Of a DNA stretch of 64,000 bases, positions 54,458-64,000 are shown piece by piece. The stretch's first letter is position 1. Each line of letters begins with the position of its first letter. Source of the DNA: Exophiala sp. HKRS030 (taxonomy: Eukaryota > Ascomycota > Eurotiomycetes > Chaetothyriales > Herpotrichiellaceae); contig JAHWDD010000010.1 of assembly GCA_023897205.1 (NCBI GenBank), positions 868,001 to 932,000 of the forward strand. Direction: 5' to 3'. The position numbers and the translations under genes were made by a program. The notes under the pieces are model-generated. The model saw nothing but the letters and a program-made list of their open reading frames with translations, did no database searches and was not told the origin of the DNA.

Positions 54458-55054
54458 CGGATTTCAGCCATCATGGAAAGAATGCGACGGCTTCAGGATT
54501 TCTCCATGTCATGAATGAAATGAAGAGTGAAAGGATTGGACTTTTCTGATATGATACCTCAGACGAGTTTGAGATACTAGAGGCTCCAAGTACAGACAGA
54601 TGGGCTGTGCATCAGGTGATATTTCAGGATCTGTTTGAACAGGGTGATGATGAAGAGCTAATGATGCGTACCACTACGTGACTGATGGTCGTGGTGGTGA
54701 CACGCTCCTCAAGTTCTGAGAGAAATTGGATGCAATTTGGTGCTTTCAGGGCCCTTCGACTGCTAGTGATACTATGGAGTCAGATATGTCGTGAACGAAC
54801 AGTTCAATTAACCAGAACATTGTGTTTGATGCCCCTTTCGTGTGCATGGCGTCGTTTTGTAGCCCTGATCCGCCGTATAAGCAATAAGCGAAGATCCGCC
54901 GTAAGCATGAGCCTTGGCGTTGCCAAGCCCACAATTGACTAGCCTTGCCATCGAACCTCACTGTGAGCGAGACTGCGGCATCAATTCAAATCCCAATAAC
55001 CACCAACCACCACCTCACAAACGACCCCCAGGTACAGCATTTCAATCGGCCAAG
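54458..55054. other. Intergenic upstream of RPL24
   Basis: About 600 bp, 3' end of the Cys-rich gene and RPL24 promoter. Nothing specific recognised. Confidence 0.45.
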
Positions 55055-55929
55055 ATGCGTACCTACGACGACACCTTCAGCGCCACCAAGATCTACCCGG
55101 GCAAGGTCAGTCTACTAGAGATGTCCCCAAGAAGCAAAATCATTCAACCCCACGCACCTTTTCGAGAAGGCCGCGTTGTAGCTGAGATTTCCCAACGCGC
55201 ACTGGGAAGAGGAGCGAACAAATTCACTGACGATATTATTTCATGATGAACAGGGCAAGCTCTACGTCCGTGGTGACAGCAAGGTATTCCGATTCCAAAA
55301 TGGCAAGACCGAATCCTTGTTCCTCCAGCGCAAGAACCCTCGAAGAATAGCTTGGACCATGCTTTACCGAAGAATGCACAAGAAGGGTATTTCGGAGGTT
55401 AGTTTCTGCACGCCCTAGTTTTTTGTTCTACATTGGGAGGAGAAGAGACATCGCACACAAACACACCTACAGCCCCAGATGGAACCAGTGGCGAGGTTGA
55501 ACCTGGGTGGAAAAAGAGACGGCAGTGAACAGACACTGGAGGTGGTGACGGTGATGTGTTGTTTTGCCGGTGCCGTTGGGTTTCAGGATCGAGGAAGTTT
55601 TTTGGCTGACCATGTCCTTTTTGGGTGATTTACAACAGGAAGTCGCAAAGAAGAGATCCCGCCGTACCGTCAAGCACCAGCGAGCCATCGTCGGCGCCTC
55701 CCTCGACGTGATCAAGGAGCGTCGATCCCAACGCCCAGAAGCCCGCGCCGCCGCCCGCCAGGCCGCCATCAAGGAGTCCAAGGAGCAAAAGGCCGCGGCC
55801 GAGAGCAAGAAGAAGGCCGAGAAGGCAAAGTCCGCCGCCAAGGCCGCCACCGGTCAGGTCCGCGGTGGCATCGCCAGCAAGCAGCAGGCCAAGGGAAAGC
55901 CGACCAAGGTCCAGGCCACCAGCAGATAA
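55055..55929 (+). CDS. RPL24: 60S ribosomal protein L24 (eL24)
   Basis: Three exons: 55055-55105, 55254-55397 and 55639-55929, introns of 148 and 241 nt; 161 residues. The product reads [27 protein letters not shown] at the first junction, then [46 protein letters not shown], the complete eL24 zinc-ribbon-like N-domain and linker, followed by an Ala/Lys-rich helix. Introns longer than elsewhere in the window are common in fungal ribosomal protein genes. Codon use in the third exon is strongly biased to C-ending codons, as expected for a highly expressed gene. Confidence 0.96.
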
Positions 55930-57026
55930 ATTTGAGCCTCTTTTCTTCCAAAAGAGTGTTTTGAATGATGATGAAGGCCTGTTTACAGTTCAGCGAGATG
56001 GTGGACGAAGCCTTTTTTTTTCTTGAAGTGGAAATGAGAAAGAATAAAAAAACGGAAGAGGAAAATTCAAGACATTTTGACACGAAAGATCTTGCGAGAC
56101 AGAGATCCCCTCGTTCCTGTTCCGTGCACGATTGATTGCAAAGGTGTAGCTTATGAAGAGACATGAGAACGAGACACCCCGGCTTATGGGAATGGGAAGG
56201 GAATCTTTTTCTTTCCATGATGCACAAAGGGTTTCTACCGGTTTGCAGTTCATGACAGCTACTACTAAAGGCAACATGTCAATCATGTTGCTGGAGGGAA
56301 AAAAGCCAATAGAAAAAAGTGTTGATCTGGTTCAGGGGAAGAGAGAGAAATCAATCATCAATCAAAAAGAAAAAATTCGTGGTAGTTCATGTCGTTGGTT
56401 TCTTCGCTTTGACTCTTGAAATTGATTGCTACTGAACGTGACGTTTGATACCATCTCCTTATTGTCCGCCGTGTGCGACGTCAACCCCCGGTATTATCGC
56501 CACATCCATCTACATGGACTAGTGATTTTGGCCAACATCACCTCCGGTATTGGAGGTTTTGTGAGCTGCTCCTGTCAATCCTGACGGCGTCACTGTAACA
56601 ATCATCCCGCGGCCCACTGCCATGCCATCTCACACTGGGCACATACCGACGAGGGGATCATGGGCGTCTTAGGTACAGAATACAGTAAAAAGGTGCTGTG
56701 GTTGTTTCGAGTCACCTCTCCCACGCCGACCTCGCTTGTGCTAATATCTGCCGTCCACGGCCAGTATGGCGAGTTGCTCGGCGCTCGGCCTGTCGTTGGT
56801 GGTGTGTCGGCGACCTGTCATCGAGGTCGAACGCTTGCATCGCAAGTGAGTGATCATGTGAGAGGACATGGAATCATCGGCCGTCATTTTCGAGAAACGA
56901 CTGGTCTTTCTGCACGGGCGAGTGGGCTGTCCTCGTAGCCTGTACATGCTTGAAAACAGGCAAGTAATGCTTAACCCGGCTTTGGCGCCCTTGCGTTTGT
57001 AGCTCATCCCTCTAAATCCATGGTGG
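55930..57026. other. Intergenic, convergent 3' ends (RPL24 / DUF1770 protein)
   Basis: 1.1 kb without a gene. A purine-rich stretch with short A runs lies at about 56280-56380. Frames present are short and featureless. Confidence 0.45.
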
Positions 57027-57605
57027 TCAATCTCCCAGAGCGGTTCCGAAACGATCCACGAAGAACTCCTCGGCCTGCTTGACGACCTTTGCGTCTCTGG
57101 TCGCGTTTCGCTCCGCCGGGATCTTCCAGTTGTTCACACCCCACCACCACTTCCGCACCTTCGCACCCAGGGTCTGACCCTGGAACTTAGTCCCCCTGTT
57201 CCAGTGTCGCCAGCCGAACATGATCAGGTTCCACGCCACACCCTGGAAGAGAGGGAGGAGGACCTGGTCCCGGATCGTGATCACGGCGACCGTGAGGGGA
57301 GTGTCTGCGTTCTTGATGCTGGCGAGGTAACTCTGTTCGAACCGGAAGTCGGGGATCGGGGGGAAAGACTTGCGCCGAGGACGAGGTCGGATGATCTCGC
57401 TGGGGATGGTGGATTCACTTGTGGCGGTGGACAGGGAAGCCGAACGTGACCGAGGAGGGGATTGCGATTGTGATTCAACAAGTGTAGCGGGAACCTTTTT
57501 GGATGCCGCTGTCGAAGGGTTGATGTCGTGCTCAGGTGATGGATGACGCTTTATAGAAACCGATTGAATGGCAGAGGCTAGCTCGGCGGCCGGGTTGGAG
57601 GCCAT
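57027..57605 (-). CDS. DUF1770-type conserved fungal protein
   Basis: Single exon, 192 residues. MASNPAAELASAIQSVSIK at the start, PSPEHDINPSTA, a Pro/Arg segment IIRPRPRRKSFPPIPDFRFEQSYL, and then TIRDQVLLPLFQGVAWNLIMFGWRHWNRG and KWWWGVNNWKIP match the pattern I know for the Pezizomycotina-specific DUF1770 family. The hydrophobic stretch around LFQGVAWNLIMFGW could be a membrane or membrane-anchoring segment. Function is unknown. The frame is open for another 31 codons upstream, but only via a GTG; the ATG at 57605 coincides with the family start. Divergent from adenosine kinase. Confidence 0.85.
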   Translation of the reverse strand: MASNPAAELASAIQSVSIKRHPSPEHDINPSTAASKKVPATLVESQSQSPPRSRSASLSTATSESTIPSEIIRPRPRRKSFPPIPDFRFEQSYLASIKNADTPLTVAVITIRDQVLLPLFQGVAWNLIMFGWRHWNRGTKFQGQTLGAKVRKWWWGVNNWKIPAERNATRDAKVVKQAEEFFVDRFGTALGD

Positions 57606-58100
57606 GATATTTGTGGTATGGGGGGGGGATGTGTATTGAGGTGGTAGGACACTCAAGGTCAGAGTCTGGGCAGCTGTCGTTGCTCTGTCTGAGTTCACAA
57701 GAATGAATCAACCACAAGATATAATTCTTTCGTTACAAGGAGAATCACACAAAGTCGGTAGGGGGATCTTGTGTGAGAGGTGGAATCCAAGAGGCGGTGG
57801 TGTTGGAAATGATACAATACGAGTGACGATGTGTGTGGGAATGGAGGACAATTCGCGCAGCCTCGTCAAGCTTTGGACGCTTTTCATGGTCAGCCTTGTG
57901 CCGGCATTTAATTAACACTCTCCCCACATTGCATCAGTGCGAATTCTCCAACAAACTGCTCAACTGGTGTAAACAGAATTTCAATTGTCCTCATTTACCA
58001 GCTCATATTTTCTTTTCGTACACTTTCCCATTCAGTCTCCCTCAATTTCTTCATTACTCGTATACGTCTGTGACCGCACAATCTCCGCGTTCCTCTCAAT
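57606..58100. promoter_or_regulatory. Divergent promoter of DUF1770 gene and adenosine kinase
   Basis: 495 bp between starts. Pyrimidine-rich on the plus strand from about 58020 to the adenosine kinase ATG. Nothing else seen. Confidence 0.45.
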
Positions 58101-59431
58101 ATGGCCAACCAAAAGTTCAAACTCCTCTGTCTGGAGAACCCACTTCTCGACATCCAAGGACAAGGGTACGTCAAGCATATACCCACCGCTTCTCTTCCAG
58201 TACCGTCTATGAGGACATTTAGTGCTCTATCTAGGAGGAGAGAGAGAGAGAGAGGGAGCAATCACCCACTGACATGAACCCAACCTTTACAGTGACGAGG
58301 CAATGCTCCAACAATACGGCCTCAAACTCGACGACACTCTCCTCGTCGAACCCCACCAGATGGGCCTCTACGACGACCTGATCAAGAACCACAATGCGAA
58401 ACTCATCCCGGGAGGGGCGGCCCAGAACACCGCCCGTGGTGCCCAGTACATGCTCCCACCCAACTCGGTCTTTTACATTGGTTGCGTCGGCGACGACGAG
58501 TACGCAAAGATTCTCCGTGAAAAGTGCGCCGAACAAGGTACGAATTGAACACCCTTCTGTGGCCCGTCTGCCCACGCACGTATCCGCGGACTGGTCGTGG
58601 TCCCTTTGACGCTGATAACCCACATCTCAAGGTCTTCACGTCGAGTACATGGTCGACACCTCGACGCCCACCGGGAAATGCGGAGTCGTCATCACCGGCC
58701 ACCACCGGACCATGTGCACCCACCTCGCCGCGGCCAACAACTACAAACTCGAGCACCTCCAACAGCCGCGCATCTGGTCGATGGTCGAGTCCACCGACGT
58801 CTACTACGTCGGCGGCTACCACCTGACCGTGTGCCCGCCGGCCGCCATGGCCGTGGCCAAGCACGCCGCCGCCAACAACAAGACCTTCATGCTCTCCCTG
58901 TCGGCCGGCTTCATCCCCCAGTTCTTCAAGGACCAACTCGCCGAACTCATGCCCTACACCGACTACGTCTTCGGCAACGAGAACGAGGCCAAGACCTGGG
59001 CCGAGTCGCAGGGGAAGAGTGGGATCAGCATGGCCGAGTGCGCCAAACTCATGGCCGAGACACCCAAGGTCAACACCCAAAGACCCCGGATCGTCATCGT
59101 CACCCAGGGCACCGACCCCACCATCGTGGCCATCAAGGGCCAGGACAAAGAAGCCGAGGTCAAGGAGTACCCCGTCCCCGTCATCGAGAAGGAGCTCATC
59201 AACGACACCAACGGCGCCGGTGACGCCTTCGCCGGTGGCTTCTGCGCCGGCGTCGTCGAGGGTGATTCTCTGGAGACGTGCATAAAGAAGGGCCAGTGGT
59301 TGGCCAGGCTGGGTCTGCAAGAATTGGGTCCTTCGTAAGTTACATCCTCTGCGATCATAGTGGAACACGAAACATGTTTGACTGACCATCTGCTCAGATA
59401 CCCAATCCCCAAGCAGAGTTTCAAGGCATAA
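58101..59431 (+). CDS. ADO1: Adenosine kinase (PfkB/ribokinase family)
   Basis: Four exons: 58101-58165, 58293-58537, 58632-59334 and 59398-59431; 348 residues. Phosphorylates adenosine to AMP and so keeps the S-adenosylmethionine cycle running by removing adenosine. MANQKFKLLCLENPLLDIQGQG is the N-terminal adenosine-kinase block. KLIPGGAAQNTARGAQ is PfkB signature 1 with its GG switch. Signature 2, NDTNGAGDAFAGGF (near residue 300), includes the catalytic Asp in GAGD. The last exon supplies YPIPKQSFKA. The first intron holds a GA-repeat run near 58236-58256. The large third exon is very GC-rich at third positions, which creates a long open frame on the opposite strand. Confidence 0.96.
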
Positions 59432-59986
59432 AGGATGATGGCTACCACATTGATTTTGTAACACTAAAAGCGTTCTGATTTTGGTACGATACGGTCTATT
59501 TCAACAAGACCAGAGGTACTCTTGGCATGATACCACGCACGTCCTCCACGACATGATGATGAAGAAGCTGCACTACAATATAGAGCCAGGAAGGACCCTT
59601 TGCGGCCCAAGAACTTGCAGCATGAGAGCGTTCACCACAAATAGATAGAAAAGATGAGATGCAATAGATCCAGATGGCCCATTGACTTTCACCCTGAATG
59701 TCTACTCTGCAGTTGCAATAGCAATAGCACTGGCTCGGTCTCTGTGCTGTGCGAAAAATTGCTTTCAGAACTGGAGATTGTTTGGTGGCATCGGCCATTC
59801 TGGCGACTCAAGAGTGCAGCCACACAACTTGTGACCAGTGCCCAAATTTCTCATGTGATGGGCAGAGTTAAGGCACATCTTAGCCTCTCCTCGCAAGATC
59901 CTTACTCATTGACTCGGCTTGAGACTTTTCATAGTACAATCTTGCCTATCAAATCTGATGGCATGATCCATGAACTCGTGAATCGC
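59432..59986. other. Intergenic, convergent 3' ends (adenosine kinase / EST1-like)
   Basis: 555 bp without a gene; one plus-strand frame across 59654-60082 runs into the EST1-like coding region antisense and is not accepted. Confidence 0.45.
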
Positions 59987-62567
59987 TCATCCGGGCTGTC
60001 CGCTTGTTGGCGCACGGCTACTCTTAGGGCGTGCTTCTCCAATGGCTCCAAATGGAGACGGTTCCGGGCTTCGTGTTGGTAGGGTTCTTCCTAGCACCTG
60101 GCTGAGATCTTGCCAAGGTGACAGTGGAGGTGTAGCAGTTTTATGTTGATGATTCCGCGAGGTCAAATGTGTCGGCGAATCATAGTGACTAGACAAGGTC
60201 GGCTGGAGAGACTCGAGTGGCGATGATCTCATCTCTATTTGTTGCTGCATGTGCTTGATCTGCGCATTAAATTGAACCGAACTGCTAAGCTGAACTGGGA
60301 ATGGCAATGGATCAGGACGTCTCGCCGGGCCTGCACCAGGTGAGAAGCCAGACTCTTCGGCTGTTGGCGTAAAAGGCGAATGTGTAACTGGAGGAATTAT
60401 TGGATGCCCGCCCATATGACCCTGAAGCCCTGAGACAGAACCTGTTGACCGTCGGAAGGAATGTGCATTGTCTGACATATCCTCTGGTCCATGAGCTAAT
60501 TGCGACCTCCGTCGCAGCAGGCCATGCGCAGATGGTGTCTTCATACTTGAAATCGGCTCTTCGCGTTCTGTGAGGGCAAACACCATGTTCTCCATGGTCG
60601 ACTTCATAGAGGTTTCTGTAATATCGTCTGGATTGCTTCGACGTTGAGAAATGGCATTAAGAGAGCTCTTTACGCGGTCAATGTTCTCTACATTGACGCT
60701 TCCTGCCGAACTATTCATGTGTATCGACGAGCCCAGGGACGAAGAGGTTTGAAGATCAGTCTGTCCCGTATAAATCAGCTGCTTTCCAGCAAAGAGCAAT
60801 GGAGCCGCATTTGGGGCATTCGATTCTGGTTCAAGGTGACCCTGCCCATGTCAGCCAAGATCATATATTCGTGTAATCTACCCACCGTTCTTTGGCAAAG
60901 CATTAGCCCGTCCTTGACAAGACCTTTCATACGATAAAGCATCTCCTTTTCAATTGATCGCTCGCCAAACATTGATTCTGAATACATTGGTTTGATACTG
61001 TTTGCAAAATCGTAGAAGCGTTCCTCGCAGATGGACTTTTGGAAAGGTGTAAATCCCAAGGTGTCTTGATCCTCCTCCAGCAGATAAGCTATGTCGCCAA
61101 TCGTAGGCACTGCGAATTTTTGGATAAGAAGAGTAACTGTTAGAGCATATACCTGCCAGAACTCTCTCAAATCGGTTTGCGCAAAGTTATTGGAAGGAAG
61201 AAGGTCGACATTGCTCAGAAGCCAACCGCTGTAAATCCTCAGATGAGGCAGAAGACGTCTGCATAGAAAAGTTACAGAGTCGGCCCTGACAGATCCGAGT
61301 CGTTGAAGCTCCTCAAGGAGCATCTTGAGAAGGCGGGTGAAAGTTAGTATGTTATGATGTTGCAGCATTTTGTAGGAACTGGTTGCTACTGGTATATCGC
61401 TATCTCGCCCAGCTTCTTGTATTGGTCAGTCAAATCCATACCACAGTGAGCGATTCTACGTACCCATGATTTTGTCTGCTGCATACTTTTCGGCAGCAAT
61501 ATTGATCAAGCAGAATTTCCGAAGTAGCGTATCACATGGTCTCGCTCGAAGTTCATTCGCTAGGAGGTCGAGGATTTCGCTTTGCTGGTCTTCATGGCCG
61601 GTAAAGCCAGCTTCGAAACAGCGGGCGTGGAAAAGAAGGAAGCGGTGCAATAGATCTGTGTTGCCGTCGCCGATGGTGGCGACATCTGACAAAGGTTTTC
61701 CTTGTGTCAATTTGGACTTGACTTTGCGAAACTCAATTTTGAGATTGCCCTCAGCTTGAGGAGCAGCATTAGGAGCGGAAATGGCCCGGTACAAATAATA
61801 CACTGCTCGCAGATGATCCTGATCTGCCAGAGCAATTACAGCAAGTTGATTGTAAGACATGCCAGAAGAAGGATCAAGGGTGGTGGCCAGGTCATAGTAC
61901 CCTTTAGCTGGTCCCCAGTTGCGTTCTTTGGTCTGCAGCTCCGTCTCTCTGTACCGAGATAGGTCACCAAGCTGAATCAAAGTTAAGTAGCAGGAGCGAA
62001 TGATCTGCTTTTTAAGAGCCAAATCTACCAGCTGAGACGAGTCCGCCGAGGTGACTAGGTCTGTTAGTTTGACCCCAGGTAACCAAAGCGAGCACTCACT
62101 ATCGAGATTGAACTTTCGGGCAACTTCGAATACCTCCGGTATATCGGCAAAGTGAGAAGCCAGTCGCTGAATGTAACCACGATAGAAGCGCATGCTTGAT
62201 TTGATGAAGTCGAGATAGAGCTTTTCAGCCTTCCGGCGTTCGACATGCTTCTTCTTACTCTCCCCCTCTCGAAATCTGGCCAGAATTACCCTGAATGTCT
62301 TGTTGACCTTGGAATGTGCCTCCCACAAGCGTGACTCGATCTTGTGCTTGGCGGCCAACTCGAAATCGGCAAAGACATAATCTTGACATGCTGTGCGGAG
62401 TCTACCAAAGTCAATACTCTGTCATTTGGTACGCACACTCCCTCCTACCTGGCAAGTTGCTGTTCTAGCCGTGGATACGCAGGCTCTTTGTGTTTCAAAC
62501 TCGATATCACCTCCTTTTCCAGACGGTCAACAGTCTCAGACGCCTTTTTGGCGATGTCATCTTCCAT
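59987..62567 (-). CDS. EST1/SMG7-like protein (14-3-3/TPR-type, telomere or NMD factor)
   Basis: Five exons: 62449-62567, 62100-62401, 61464-62054, 60886-61415 and 59987-60841; 798 residues. The N-terminus has the EST1 14-3-3-like helical domain (LWEAHSKVNKTFRVILARFREG, FYRGYIQRLASHF). The TPR-like block follows: SCYLTLIQLGDLSRYRET, NWGPAKGYYDLATTLDPSSGMSYNQLAVIA and YYLYRAISAPN, the classical signature of EST1, SMG5-7 and Ebs1 proteins. The C-terminal 280 residues are Ser/Pro/Gln-rich. No PIN domain is present, so it resembles SMG7/Ebs1/Est1 rather than SMG6. The 45-nt intron 62055-62099 (GTGAGT...CTAG) is in frame and stop-free, so its removal is likely but not certain. Confidence 0.87.
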
Positions 62568-63144
62568 GATGGTTGTGTATTGGGGAGCCAGGTCATTGCG
62601 ACCGTAGTCGTGGTCAGGACAGGCGGTTTACGAAGTCGAGCCAGAGCTGTGAATTGCGCTCCATGAGGTTTGTTGCTTCACTTCCCGGCACGCTTCGTAG
62701 CCGAGAATGTGACTCGTTCGTTCGGAAGACTCTGCAGAGCCTCGATCCTTAGACCAGGCAAGGGTAATGTGAGGTTCGTAGGTGAGTTTATGCGGTGGTA
62801 CTATCAAGAGAAACAAAGGCAGGTGGGGTGGGATTCCGCAGTCTGAAGGGGAGAAGTATGCATCTCACAGCCTTGCGCTTGAAAATGCACGTGATCTTAG
62901 CTGTTTAGTTCAGCCTTGCTCGCCGATCCTTTAGCGAGAGATCTCACGTGATCGACGTCATTATCGAGGAGTGAATTGTTTTGCGTGTTCTGTTGTAACT
63001 GCGCGCGTCGGCTGTCAAAAAAGTGTGCAACTACCAGGTTTCGCCCATAACTATTCCCGAGTCCCTCATGTCGACTCAATCGCGTAGAGATTAACCTATC
63101 ATCGCTCATTTCCCGCGCTTACGTTGACGCGGCAATCTGACAAT
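62568..63144. promoter_or_regulatory. Divergent promoter of EST1-like gene and SAP-domain gene
   Basis: 577 bp between starts, with two identical CACGTGATC 9-mers at 62888-62896 and 62945-62953. A GACGTCA (CRE-like) lies just after the second. No gene seen. Confidence 0.5.
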
Positions 63145-64000
63145 ATGACGGACTGGAGCAAGTTGAAAGTTGTTGACCTTAAGGAGGAATGCAAGAAGCG
63201 CGGGATCCCTCTTACTGGCCTCAAACTCAAGCAGAACTATATCGACACGCTAACAGAATACGAACAAGAACATGATAACGCGAGAGAGAAAGTCGAGCCT
63301 CGCGGAGAAGACAAGCATGACAATGCGAAGGAAGAAGAGGACCGAGGAAATGAACCTGTCGGAGGACATCCCGAGGGTGACAATCTTGAGCCTCAAGATA
63401 TCGTCAGCAACGAAGAGCACGTGGTGGTGGACGATGCGACGACGATTCTAACTCCTCCGCAGCCTCAGGATGAGAAGGATGCCGTGGGAACTTCCGACGT
63501 CAATGGCAATGAAGACGCGTCGCACGAAGAATTCGGGACGGATATTACACAGGACACTTCGTCCAAGATCGCCAAACCTGATGCACAAGAACAAGTGGAT
63601 GACACTCCTCAAGAAGTTCAGATCGAGCACGATACTCCGGCTGAGCTGCGGAAAGAGGATAGCCATGCCGAGAAGAAAGAGGAAATGTCTGATGTGCCAG
63701 CGACCTCTCAATCTGATACCGTCAAGGGCGAAAACTTAGCACCGGAGACTCAAACCGTGGAAAGCGAGGTGGAAGCTACGAAACAAGAAATATCCAATAC
63801 TGCTCCTCAGAAGGCTGAAGACCCCTCGAACAGGCTGCCACAAGTTCAGACGCAGTCAGACAGTAGCACACCCCTCCCACCTGGTGACTTTGCCGAAGAT
63901 CAGACACGGAGGAGGAAGCGAAGCGCTACGCCTGATCCAACGGCCCAAGAGGTTGCACGCAAAAAGGCAAGACTTAGCTCTGAAGGAGAAGATGAGAAGA
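63145..64000 (+). CDS. SAP-domain protein, C-terminus beyond window
   Basis: Open from the ATG at 63145 to the window end (285 codons). Residues 3-40, DWSKLKVVDLKEECKKRG then TGLKLKQNYIDTL, form a SAP motif, a helix-turn-helix-like DNA/RNA-binding unit found in chromatin and RNA-processing proteins. After it the sequence is acidic and disordered, rich in Glu, Asp, Gln and Thr, with a basic patch RRRKRS near residue 255 that may act as a nuclear localisation signal. The SAP-plus-acidic layout is like Acinus-type or Tho1-type proteins, but the part that would decide this lies outside the window. Confidence 0.85.
   Translation, partial: MTDWSKLKVVDLKEECKKRGIPLTGLKLKQNYIDTLTEYEQEHDNAREKVEPRGEDKHDNAKEEEDRGNEPVGGHPEGDNLEPQDIVSNEEHVVVDDATTILTPPQPQDEKDAVGTSDVNGNEDASHEEFGTDITQDTSSKIAKPDAQEQVDDTPQEVQIEHDTPAELRKEDSHAEKKEEMSDVPATSQSDTVKGENLAPETQTVESEVEATKQEISNTAPQKAEDPSNRLPQVQTQSDSSTPLPPGDFAEDQTRRRKRSATPDPTAQEVARKKARLSSEGEDEK

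Noticed and set aside
55551..55608. Possible C/D-box snoRNA in the second RPL24 intron
   Set aside because: C-like (GTGATGT) and D-like (CTGA) boxes are present, but the C box is imperfect and there is no terminal stem or convincing guide.
58403..59464. 353-codon frame antisense to adenosine kinase
   Set aside because: Arises from high GC at third codon positions of the real gene; its product is Gly/Val/Asp low-complexity without family motifs.
1..64000. Transposons, rDNA, CRISPR arrays, viral genes, biosynthetic gene cluster
   Set aside because: No transposase, reverse transcriptase, long terminal repeat, rRNA, repeat-spacer array, or PKS/NRPS/terpene enzyme sequence is seen on either strand.

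Overview
The window is nuclear DNA of a filamentous ascomycete (Pezizomycotina; probably Eurotiomycetes, possibly a black-yeast lineage, but I cannot fix the order). The grounds are many short spliceosomal introns (mostly 44-66 nt, with CTAAC/CTGAC-like branch sites), a HET-domain gene, two Zn2Cys6 regulators, a DUF1770-type protein, and fungal forms of housekeeping genes. I see no prokaryotic, viral, CRISPR, rDNA or transposon content. Exon borders below were worked out by hand from splice signals, phase and preservation of family motifs.

Layout. 1-5.7 kb: a cut-off HET-domain gene (-), APC/C subunit CDC26 (+), proteasome subunit RPN10 (-) divergent from TRAPP subunit TRS23 (+). 5.7-11 kb: a Zn2Cys6 regulator (-) and a large gap. 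11-16.3 kb: a MIP18/CIA2 iron-sulfur assembly factor (+), a strangely interrupted tRNA-Lys (-), and a PHS-type MFS transporter (+). 17-25.2 kb: a Ste20-like kinase (-), the splicing helicase PRP16 (-), and prefoldin 2 (+) divergent from PRP16. 25.2-29.6 kb: one orphan reading frame and about 3 kb without a gene.

29.6-37 kb is the accessory-looking part: a second Zn2Cys6 regulator, a nine-exon sugar porter and a DHA1 drug:H+ antiporter, all on the minus strand. An 18-bp perfect CGG/CCG palindrome lies about 310 bp upstream of the sugar porter, and a one-mismatch half-site lies about 295 bp upstream of the antiporter. No biosynthetic enzyme is present, so this reads as a regulator-plus-transport module rather than a metabolite cluster.

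37-64 kb is housekeeping again: LSG1 (60S maturation) divergent from LTV1 (40S maturation), the complex I NDUFA12-type subunit (-), a USP-type deubiquitinase (+), the SEA-complex WDR59/Sea3 homologue (+), UBC13 (+), a Cys-rich unknown (+), RPL24 (+), a DUF1770 protein (-), adenosine kinase (+), an EST1/SMG7-like protein (-), and a SAP-domain protein (+) cut by the right edge. Several neighbours share divergent promoters: RPN10/TRS23, PRP16/PFD2, LSG1/LTV1, NDUFA12/USP, DUF1770/ADK, EST1/SAP.

The most unusual observations are the tRNA-Lys(CUU) gene with a 101-nt insertion between the D arm and anticodon arm in addition to a normal 13-nt intron, a TRS23 gene whose start codon is split by an intron (AT|G), the palindrome in the regulator/transporter module, and a 9-mer (TACGGAGTA) that recurs only between genes. 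I did not find a convincing new multi-gene system.
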